A stretch of 64,000 nucleotides of DNA. Origin: Demequina iriomotensis (GTDB lineage: Bacteria > Actinomycetota > Actinomycetes > Actinomycetales > Demequinaceae). Location of the stretch: positions 1 through 64,000 of the forward strand of contig NZ_BBME01000010.1 in the NCBI RefSeq assembly GCF_000971395.1, written 5' to 3'. A program made the position numbers and the translations under genes. The notes under the pieces were generated by a model, which worked only from the letters and a program-made list of their open reading frames with translations, did not search any database and was not told the origin of the DNA. Of the stretch, positions 33,900 to 42,000 are shown in pieces. How positions within the stretch are numbered: position 1 is the first letter of the stretch; every line of letters starts with the position of its first letter.

Positions 33900-35327
33900 C
33901 TACACCAGCACCGTCGGCCGCGTGTACGTGCGCACCATCAGCTCCATGAACCGGTGCCCGTCCTGGCGATCGCGCAGGTCCGCCAGCGCCGCCTCGTAGT
34001 ACTCGGACAGGGGCGTGGACGGCGGCTTGAGCCCTTCGTCGATCGGGGCGTTCCCACAATCGTCGCGGTAGCGCACACCCAGGAAAGGCTCACGCAGCTC
34101 GTAGCCGTGCGCGGCGGCGATCCCCCACGCCCACGCCACGGCGAGCGCATGGTCGACACCCGCCGCGATGAGGCGCGCGGCGAACTCGAAGGCGCGCTCG
34201 ACGGGCGACTCGATCGAGCGGTCCGGCTGGTGCGCCAGCCCGGCCGGCCAACCACCTGTGGCGTGGCTTGCCACGGCAAGGTCGCACGCCTGGTCGACCA
34301 TGTCGCGCATCGTCTCCGCGCGATACGCCAACCCCGTCAGCAGCTCTCGTCGCGGGTGCCCGTCGAGGATCGCGTGCAGGAGGTTGCCCCGCTCGGCCTC
34401 CGCCCAGGAATGCGCGATCGGGTCGATTCGCAGCAGTTGCCCGACGTGGTCCCTGCGTTCATGCGTCTGCCCGAGGATCTCGTCGACCGGCCGTGCCCAG
34501 CGCCGTAGCGTGCCGTGCCGCTCCCCGAGCATCAGCCGGCGGCGAATGTCGTCATGGTCGTAGTCGATGCGCGGAAGCGGTGCGGCGACCTCGGCCAGGG
34601 CCCAGCTCGCATGGAAGGGATGCGAACCGTCGACCTCTCGCGGTCGCGGATCGGGGACTCCCTCCTCGCGCGGCCCGTGATCCCCGAGGTTGGGCGACAC
34701 TCGCAGGATCGCCGCGACGCGCTTGGGGTCCGGTCGACGGAAGGTGCCCTCGCACGTGAGGTCCGGGCTTCCACTGAGCAGGCGGTGCGCGCCGTCGTTG
34801 TCCGGCACCACTCCGGCCTCCTCCCAGAGGAAGCGGACCCAGGCCTCGTCCTCGTCGATCGGCACGCCATGGTTCACCCACCGACGGTCCCAGTCGCTGA
34901 CAACTGCGGGCCCGTCGATCCGATGGACGCGGCCACGTTCGAACCACACCTCGTAGTCCCACATCACCAGCGCGGGCGCCCCGTCCCGGTGCACCAGCCC
35001 CTCGGAGCACCACAGCTCCACCTCGCTCCACACCACGGCGGGGCCGTCGTCACGATGCGGTCCGACGCCGGGCAGCCAGGACACCCGCATCGGCTCGCGC
35101 GGCACCGCGAGGTCCGGCGTGTCGAAGCGGTACGGCGACTGCCTCTCCCGATGCACGGGTTCGAATACCAGCGCGACCGGCTCGCCCGAGGGCGTGTTCG
35201 CCTGCACGCACGGCTCGCAATCGGCCGCCTCGGAGTCTGGCACGTGGAGGCCGCGCACCGGGCACCCGGGCGCCGCCAGCAGCTCGTGAAGGATGCGCCC
35301 CACGACCCTCGGAACAAAGACCTGCAT
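33900..35327 (-). CDS. Large orphan island protein (475 aa) with HRxDGPAVV repeats
   Basis: A 475-residue paralogue of the 26631 gene. The N-terminal half has three spaced copies of the MORN-like motif: HRDDGPAVVWSE, HRDGAPALVMWD and HRIDGPAVVSDW (about residues 91-150), alternating with short aromatic segments, a module widespread in bacterial and phage proteins of unknown role. The C-terminal half shares ERAFEFAARLIAAGVDHALAVA and LRDRQDGHRFMELMVRT with its paralogue. ATG with GGGGGAG upstream, promoter at 35399-35421. Confidence 0.74.
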   Translation of the reverse strand: MQVFVPRVVGRILHELLAAPGCPVRGLHVPDSEAADCEPCVQANTPSGEPVALVFEPVHRERQSPYRFDTPDLAVPREPMRVSWLPGVGPHRDDGPAVVWSEVELWCSEGLVHRDGAPALVMWDYEVWFERGRVHRIDGPAVVSDWDRRWVNHGVPIDEDEAWVRFLWEEAGVVPDNDGAHRLLSGSPDLTCEGTFRRPDPKRVAAILRVSPNLGDHGPREEGVPDPRPREVDGSHPFHASWALAEVAAPLPRIDYDHDDIRRRLMLGERHGTLRRWARPVDEILGQTHERRDHVGQLLRIDPIAHSWAEAERGNLLHAILDGHPRRELLTGLAYRAETMRDMVDQACDLAVASHATGGWPAGLAHQPDRSIESPVERAFEFAARLIAAGVDHALAVAWAWGIAAAHGYELREPFLGVRYRDDCGNAPIDEGLKPPSTPLSEYYEAALADLRDRQDGHRFMELMVRTYTRPTVLV

Positions 35328-35398
35328 CACGCTCCCCCACCCTCGGCCGGCCACTCACGCCAGCGCCGCATCGTCCGTTCCTGCTCTCGATCGGCGAC

Positions 35399-35421
35399 AC
35401 CGTACCGGGAGGCTCCGACAG
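35399..35421 (-). promoter_or_regulatory. DNA-damage-type promoter of the 35327 gene
   Basis: Minus strand: cTGTCGGAG (35413-35421), 8 bases, TACGGT (35399-35404). Both elements match the consensus. It is divergent from the site at 35437, 15 bp away. Confidence 0.72.
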
Positions 35422-35436
35422 CGTCGTTGACACAGG

Positions 35437-35459
35437 ATGTCGGAGCCTCGCGCTAGCGT
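35437..35459 (+). promoter_or_regulatory. DNA-damage-type promoter of the 35482 gene
   Basis: aTGTCGGAG (35437-35445), 8 bases, TAGCGT (35454-35459). Mirror image of the adjacent minus-strand promoter; TGTCGGAGCCTC is identical in both. Confidence 0.72.
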
Positions 35460-35481
35460 CTGGCCTGCAAAGGAGGTGCGG

Positions 35482-36639
35482 ATGGGCCACTACATCGAGA
35501 TGCCCGCGCCGGCGAGCCGGCCGGAGCTGCCCGCGCTGCGGCACTGGATCCCGACGATGCCGTGGGAGATCGACGTCACCCTCTCGCCCGCGACGGCCGA
35601 TGCGATGGCCGAGGCCGCGCACGGACTTGGCTACCTGTGGGCCACGATGCTCGAGGGCTGGCCGCGCTATCACCAGGAGCACATCACACGCATCGATGGG
35701 TGGGCGAACGCCGAGCTCGGCGGGTACTGCACCACGTGGCGCGCCATGGGCACGGTCGCCACGATGTGGAGCTACCAGCGCAAGGACCGCCGCGACGTGG
35801 TCCAGAACAATGTCGCATGGCACGCCTCCATCGCGGCGACGCGGGCGGCGACGGACCTCGACGTCGCATGGCGCGGGGTCGCGCTGCCACTCATGCACAA
35901 CGCACTGCCCGACCATCCCGACCGATTCCGCGACGTCCCGCGTGCCGTCGCGCCCGCCGCGGTGCTGCACCCGTTCGAGCGCGGAGCCGCACAGTGGCGC
36001 ACGCAGAAGTCGCCGCACGCGGTGCTCAAGGCGGCGTTGACGATGCTCGCATTCGCGGCGTTGGATCACGACGACGCACTGCACGGCGTCGGCGCTCGCA
36101 CGCTCTTCGACTGGGCGCTCGCCGGCAATCACCTGGGGCCCAGCGGGCTGTCTATGGGCATGCTCCAGCGCGGCACCGATTGGGCACGATGCGCGCGCGT
36201 CCTCGCGGGGCCCGGCGAGATCGACCACGATGAGCTCGACACGGTGCTCCGTGAGGTGTTCCTCGCGGTCGGCACCGGAGCGCATCATCTCGCGGGAAGC
36301 GCCGAGCTGTTCCGCTACGCGAACCGTCCCGAACGCTACCGAGGCGCACGACGCGCCCTCCTCCAGGACGATCCGGTTGCCGCGAACATCCTCGCGGGAG
36401 TGCGAAGCATCCCGGTGTGGCATCTGGATGAAGAAACGTTGTTCTCCGACGTCGGGGTGCGCCGCGGGCGTGCCGCGCTGCGCGCGCTCGCCGACGCCGG
36501 CTTCATCGACGCCGCATATGACAAGAACGCGCGCTGGTGGACCGTGCGCGCGCGCAAGTTCCGCGTGCGACTCCTCGAGCCGTGGGATCTCGCGGAACCG
36601 CACGAGTTCGGAGAACCCGCGCCTGATCCCGAGTACTGA
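35482..36639 (+). CDS. Hypothetical island protein (385 aa)
   Basis: A 385-residue soluble protein with no domain I recognise. Features: an Arg/Trp-rich helical body with LPLMHNALPDHPDRFRDVPR, a middle AALTMLAFAALDHDDALHGVG, and a C-terminal stretch EETLFSDVGVRRGRAALRALADAGFIDAAYDKNARWWTVRARKFRVRLL that could be a winged-helix domain. This is inference. ATG with a good AAGGAGG seven bases upstream. Downstream lies a convergent metallopeptidase gene. Confidence 0.72.
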   Translation: MGHYIEMPAPASRPELPALRHWIPTMPWEIDVTLSPATADAMAEAAHGLGYLWATMLEGWPRYHQEHITRIDGWANAELGGYCTTWRAMGTVATMWSYQRKDRRDVVQNNVAWHASIAATRAATDLDVAWRGVALPLMHNALPDHPDRFRDVPRAVAPAAVLHPFERGAAQWRTQKSPHAVLKAALTMLAFAALDHDDALHGVGARTLFDWALAGNHLGPSGLSMGMLQRGTDWARCARVLAGPGEIDHDELDTVLREVFLAVGTGAHHLAGSAELFRYANRPERYRGARRALLQDDPVAANILAGVRSIPVWHLDEETLFSDVGVRRGRAALRALADAGFIDAAYDKNARWWTVRARKFRVRLLEPWDLAEPHEFGEPAPDPEY

Positions 36640-36653
36640 CGAACAAGTCCCGC

Positions 36654-37439
36654 TCAGTCGGAGCGCGACCAGTCGGCGAGGTAGGAGCCCCGGTAGCGAG
36701 GGTTCGCAAGAATTGCAGACTTCACGTCCCGTGCCACCATTGCGACTTTCTCGAACCGCTCGGCCAGCTCGGGTGACGGTTCAATCGGGTCGAGCTCCGG
36801 AATACGACCGAGTCCTTTGTGGACGATGCGCGCCCGCAGGAAGTCGTAGTAGCCTCCCGCGGTGGCCCAGGCCGGAACGGACGGTGCGCCGTCGTAGTGC
36901 TCGAGCTCGTCGAGAGCTTCGGGATAGATACAGCCCTCGGGGAGCGTCACCGTGGCTGTGATGCCCCTCGCCGCTAGATCGCGGATCGCCGCGTTGATCG
37001 ATGCGTCCGCACACATGTTCCACCCGAAGGCCGTCTGGAAGCCGCGCAAACCGCGCGCGTACCGCCCGAGGATCTCCATGTTGAGCAGGTGCATCAGCTC
37101 ATGCATCACGACCGCGGCGCGTTCCGGCGGGAGCATGCCGGAGAAAACGTCGGGATTGATGGACATCCGACCCGACGGTTCGATCTGCGCGATGCGATCG
37201 CTGGCGTCGACGTCGCCCACCAACGACTCATACGGCGAGGGTGCAGTGAGGTCGATCGCGACGGGCCGCACCAACCCGAACGTCCGCCCGAACTCGGGCA
37301 GCTCCTCGCGGAGGTCCTCGAAGGCGGCGCAAACGAGCCGAGCGGACTCCTCGTCGAAGCCGTCGGGTTCGGGGATCGCAGCGAATACCATCGTTCCGCC
37401 AGTCGTCCCCGTGCCTGTCCCCATGACCGCGTCGGCCAT
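36654..37439 (-). CDS. HExxH zinc metallopeptidase-like protein (DUF2201 N-terminal type)
   Basis: A 261-residue protein. VVMHELMHLLNM carries the zinc-binding HExxH, and downstream FGWNMCADASINAAI matches the N-x-A-D-x-x-I-N signature of the metallopeptidase half of DUF2201 proteins, which usually also have a VWA domain and pair with MoxR ATPases. Here the VWA part and a MoxR partner are missing, so it is a stand-alone metallopeptidase-like protein. Start follows the upstream stop by a few bases, so they are cotranscribed. Confidence 0.82.
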   Translation of the reverse strand: MADAVMGTGTGTTGGTMVFAAIPEPDGFDEESARLVCAAFEDLREELPEFGRTFGLVRPVAIDLTAPSPYESLVGDVDASDRIAQIEPSGRMSINPDVFSGMLPPERAAVVMHELMHLLNMEILGRYARGLRGFQTAFGWNMCADASINAAIRDLAARGITATVTLPEGCIYPEALDELEHYDGAPSVPAWATAGGYYDFLRARIVHKGLGRIPELDPIEPSPELAERFEKVAMVARDVKSAILANPRYRGSYLADWSRSD

Positions 37440-37446
37440 CGGTGAC

Positions 37447-37995
37447 CTACGCTCGCTGAGCTTCGTCGGAGGCGGGCCGGGACGCCAGCCATTCGTCGAC
37501 GCACGCGAGCAGATCGACCGCCCAGACCCACGCAGTCGCCACATCGAGCGCACTACGAAGGTTGCCGTTCCACAGGTACTCGCGAAACTCGCTGTCCACG
37601 GGGAGGTTCTCCCCCTGGCCGTCCCACTCGGAATTCGTGTCTTGAACGAGCGCGTCCGACCACGTGTCCATGTCGACTAGTTCGAGCTCTTCAAGGTAGG
37701 CCGCGAGGTCGACCCGGTTGCGGATGAACGTGCGCACTTCCTCGACAGCCTCGGTCGCCTCAGGCGAACCGTCCTCGTCTGCAGCATGGTCCACGATCCG
37801 CTGAAAGGCTGCGTGGGCGAGGTCCAGCGTCGACGGCACCTCGACGCCGTATGGCGTGAACGCGGTCGGACTGCCGCCGGCGGATCGCCAGATGCGGGCC
37901 GTCTCGGCCCCGAGAGCCGTCACCGCATCGTCAAGCTTATGCCGGACAAGTGCCGGGTCCTCGGGAGCCCAGCGCGCCATGAAGATGATCTCCAT
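37447..37995 (-). CDS. Hypothetical island protein partnered with the metallopeptidase
   Basis: A 182-residue acidic protein without recognised motifs (LDLAHAAFQRIVDHAADEDGSPEATEAVEEVRTFIRNRVDLAAYLEELELVDMDTWSDAL). Its tail (EYLWNGNLRSALDVATAWVWAVDLLACVDEWLAS) is helical. It ends seven bases before the metallopeptidase start, so the two are probably one operon and may interact. Two ATGs are possible; the first has GGAG six bases upstream. Confidence 0.68.
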   Translation of the reverse strand: MEIIFMARWAPEDPALVRHKLDDAVTALGAETARIWRSAGGSPTAFTPYGVEVPSTLDLAHAAFQRIVDHAADEDGSPEATEAVEEVRTFIRNRVDLAAYLEELELVDMDTWSDALVQDTNSEWDGQGENLPVDSEFREYLWNGNLRSALDVATAWVWAVDLLACVDEWLASRPASDEAQRA

Positions 37996-38035
37996 TCTCT
38001 ACTCCAATGATCGTGGTGGTGACGTGCGCAGCGAA

Positions 38036-38878
38036 TCAGGTGAGCGGCGCCAGGGCATCCCGAACGGCGACCGAACGATGCCCCGGCACGTGCGTGCGAG
38101 TCCACTGGCTGACCGTGGTCTGCGTGACGCCGAGGATGGGGCCTGCCTGGGTCTGGTTGAGGCCGGCATCGGCGAGCATCTTCGCGAACTCGGCGCCGAG
38201 AATGGGCTCGGACTTGACGGCGTCGGCGGGCGGCACACCCACGCGGCCGCCTGTGCGCTTCGGGATGGTCGGCGCATCGGCATCGCCTCTGAGGTGCGCC
38301 TCGACCAGACGGACCCACTTCGCCGGCACTCCCTTGCTTCGCCAGTTCGTCACAGTGAACCGGGTCACGTCGAGCCTTTTGCAAAGGGTGTTCACCGAAA
38401 GACCAGCGTCGTCCATCGCCCGCACAAAGTCGGGACCGGACATCCGCTGAGGCGCCTCCATCCAGGCGAATCGCTCGCGCATCGCTTCGGAGATCTCGCC
38501 ACCCGTCGACGGCACACCATCGTCGATCCATCGCGAGATGGTGTCCGGGTGGACGTCGAACATGGAGCCGAGCTGAGCCTTGCTCATCCCGGACTTCTCG
38601 ACAAGCCGGGCAAAGGTATTCGGGTCCATCGCGAGCGGCCCGGGCTTGACCCCGGGAGTCCGGCGCACGGCCTCGAGCCTGGCGGCGTCGGACATCGCTG
38701 CGCGCACGGTTCCGGCGTGCTCGGACGGCACTCCCCTCCGGGTCCACGCCGTCACGCGATGCGCCTCCGTGTCGATGGCACGAGCGAGCTGCGCGGCGGA
38801 AGCACCCACGCGCTCGAGCATGCTCACGAGCTCAGCCGCGGGAATCGTCTGCGGTTGGACCTGGGTGGGAATCGCCAT
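38036..38878 (-). CDS. Protein with four tandem helix-turn-helix units
   Basis: A 280-residue protein made almost entirely of four repeats, each about 47 residues, at roughly 16-62, 87-133, 149-196 and 228-276. Each has the Cro/C1-like pattern ending in W-x3-(G/H)VP: TAWTRRGVP, SRWIDDGVP, TNWRSKGVP, SQWTRTHVP. Most regulators have one HTH and dimerise; four in one chain would read a long or multipartite DNA site. No effector domain is seen. It lies at the right edge of the island and could be its regulator or nucleoid protein. ATG with GAGGAGG upstream. Confidence 0.85.
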   Translation of the reverse strand: MAIPTQVQPQTIPAAELVSMLERVGASAAQLARAIDTEAHRVTAWTRRGVPSEHAGTVRAAMSDAARLEAVRRTPGVKPGPLAMDPNTFARLVEKSGMSKAQLGSMFDVHPDTISRWIDDGVPSTGGEISEAMRERFAWMEAPQRMSGPDFVRAMDDAGLSVNTLCKRLDVTRFTVTNWRSKGVPAKWVRLVEAHLRGDADAPTIPKRTGGRVGVPPADAVKSEPILGAEFAKMLADAGLNQTQAGPILGVTQTTVSQWTRTHVPGHRSVAVRDALAPLT

Positions 38879-38950
38879 GCAAGGCCTCCTCGTTGATCTC
38901 GGGCACAGCGCAATGACACGCGATGCCAATGTTGGTCGCACCCTATCGAT

Positions 38951-38968
38951 GGCCGCCGACAGGCGGCC
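38951..38968 (-). terminator. Hairpin downstream of the TM0106-type gene
   Basis: GGCCGCC-GACA-GGCGGCC, seven perfect base pairs, 83 bp beyond the stop at 39051. There is no T tract. Confidence 0.5.
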
Positions 38969-39050
38969 GCGGGGTTGCCAGCGAGCCGCCCGCAGCACGC
39001 GCGAGCGCCGCACCGTCGACGGGACAGATGAGCCGGCGCTCGGCTTTGCG

Positions 39051-42000
39051 TCAACCTCGGGCATGCGCCGTCGCCACCGTCGCGACCGACGACACGCTCG
39101 GCGTTGCCCGTCCGGAGTCGCACAGCCGCACGAACGCCCCGAGCTCCACGAACTGCTCCGGCGTGCTCGGGATCGCCGAGGTCAGGTGCTTGGACCGCAC
39201 GATCACGGCAAGCCACTGCGCACGCGACACCGCGACATTGGTGCGGTTGCGCTCGATCACGAAGCTCAGCCCCCGCGGCGAGTCCTCGGGCGACGACGTC
39301 GCGGTGGTGAGAATCGCGACCGGCGCCTCGCGTCCCTGGAACCGGTCGACCGTGCCGACCTCGATCTCCTCGTACCCGGCGACCGCGAGCCGCTCGCGCA
39401 CGAGCCCGACCTGCGCATTGAACGGCGCGACCACCAGGATGTCCGCCTCGCCGATCACACGAGCCTTCTTGCCGTCGTCCCACTCCCGTCCGATGACCCG
39501 TTCGACCTGGCGCACCACCTCGTCGGCCTCCTCGATCGAGGACGTGGCATTGCCGAGGTGGCCAAGCATCGCCACCTCGAGCCCGGGCACGATGCCCTTA
39601 AGAGCACGCGCGTCGGTCGACGGGTCGGAGTGTAGCTTGCCTCGGTAAGACAGTTGCGAGACTGGCGCCGTCACGGCGCTGTGCATGCGGTACGTGGTGT
39701 CGAGCAGGTAGCCGCGGCTCTCGGGGACAAGGCCGTCCTCGGCCACCCAGGACAGCGCAGACTCGGCTACGTGCTCGGGGTGCACCGCCTGACTCACCTG
39801 TCCGAGCTGCTGCGGATCACCGAGCAGCAGCAGTCGCTCCGCTGACCGACCGGCCCCGATGGTGAACGCGAGCGAGTACTGACCCGCCTCGTCCACCACG
39901 AGCAGGTCGAACGCCGCATCGTCGAGCTTGGAGAAACCCCACGCCGTCGCGCCCACCACGTAGCCGCCGTCAGCCGGGCGCTTGTCGATGCTGTCCAGCC
40001 ACGTCCACGGGTCGCGATTCTTGGGCCCGCCCACCTTGAACACCTGGCCCTTCGCGTCCACGGTAGGGAGCTTCGCGACGCCCATGAGCATGTTCTCGAC
40101 GGTCGAGTGGCTCTGGCCGACGACACCGATGCGCCAGCCTCGCTCGATCAGGGCGGCGATCACCCGCGAGCCGGTGTAGGTCTTGCCTGTCCCGGGAGGG
40201 CCTTGCACGGAGACACACGACGATGCGGGCGCGAGGGCGCCGAGAATGGCACCGGCGTAGTCATGGCCGGCGACGGCCGGCAGCACCGCGTCGGCGCGAC
40301 GCAGGAGGGACAGCACCGCGGACTCGTCGGCGATGTCGGGTGCGGCGAAGGAGCCGAGCGCGGACTCGGCGACGGCGCGGATCGACTCCTGCACCACGCG
40401 CGCGTCCGGCGGCGACCCGGGCAGGATCGCGAGCGGGCGGTCGTCCCAGGCGTCGGGCGCGTTCTCGGTCTTGCACGTCTCGACGAGCGTGAGCACGGCG
40501 AGCGTCCCGCGCCTCTCGATCATCGGCTCGCCGTCGTCGTCCTTCGCGAGGCGGAGAGTGCCGCCGCCGGTGGCGTACTCGGCGAGGTCGGGCGCCCAGG
40601 ATCCGGGGTGATCGGTGGACGCGGAGTACATCGCCTTGATCGAGTCGAGCTTCGCGCCGGCGGGCAGGTCGACCTCGACCTCGAGAGTGCGGGCCAGGGA
40701 CTTGCCGGTCCGCCCCTTGGTCGGGTCGCGCCAGTCCTCGACAACGCGAGCGCCGACGAAGGGGATGTGCTCCCGAGATTCGCTCCACTCGTCCATGGGG
40801 GTCTGCAGCCGGCCGATGAGGTCCTGCCAGTAGACCTTCTTCTCACGGTCGGCGAACTCGCCCGCCGCGCCGAGCATCGCCAGCGCCTGGAGGTCGACCG
40901 AGCGCCCGGAGTGACCGTGAGCGTCGTCATGGGCCTCGACCAGGTCGCGGATCTTGTCGACAACGGACGGGCCGACCGGTGCGTCAGGCTCCTCCGCATC
41001 GTCCTTGCTCTCACGGGGCGTGCGCACGAGGGGCGTGACGAACGGCATCGACGACTCCGTGGCGCGGGCACGCAGCCAGGCGTCGAGCTCGAGCGTGGAG
41101 ACGCAGTCGTACTCGTTGTAGTCGGCGATGCCCCGGATGAGGTCCGCCGCCTCGTCGGCCTTGCCTGCCGCCACCGCAGTGCAGTAGTCGGCGTACACAT
41201 TGACCGAGGTCGCCGCGTCGGTCACGTCGCCCGTGCGGAGGTGGTCGCCCATGTAGAGCGGCTCGAGCTTCTTGATCGAGTACGACGACGCCGAGATGCG
41301 CAGGCTCCCCCGCACCACCGGGAGCAGGTCGACGAACACGCCCTCGCGCAGGAGCCGGTCGACGGCGTCCTCGCAAGTCTGGTGCCGCTTCGCGATCGAG
41401 AGCAGATGCGTCTTCTCGTACGGCGCATAGTGGTAGACGTGCATGTCGGGGTAGGCCGCGCGGCGTTCGTCGACGAAGGCGATGAAGTCCTTGAGCGCCT
41501 GCTTCTCCTGGCGAAGGTCATGGGCCCAGAAGGCTGTGAACGGCGGCGCAGCACTCTCGGACTCGGGTCGCGTGACCAGACCGAAGAGGTAGTCGATCCC
41601 CCACTCCCCCGTATCTGCGGACTGCCACAGCGGGTCTCCCTCGAAGTCGAAGTAGACGTCGCCCTCGGACGGCGCGGGCAGCGCGTCGATGCGGCTGCGG
41701 TCGATGAGCCGCCAGCTGAGCCTGTGCGTCGCCCCGTCCTTGGCGTACTCAACGGTGCCGCCGTCAGGTGCGAGTGGGGCGACACCCTTCTGCATCGCGG
41801 CCTGGAAGCGCAGCGTCTCGAAGGTCTCGCGCGCCATCCCGGTGGGCGGCTCGGTGGCCTCCGCGAGCGCCGCCACGGTGGTGATCCCGGCAGCGCGAAG
41901 CTTGGCGCGCTGCTGTCGACGGAGGTTGGCGACCTGAAGCAGGTCATCGTGGGTCGCGATCGCATCCATGCAGTGCGCGCACGCCCCGCAGATCGCGATG

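Noticed and set aside
21339..38878. Prophage or integrative element
   Set aside because: No integrase, terminase, capsid, tail, lysis or relaxase gene and no direct-repeat att sites were seen, although gene content looks accessory.
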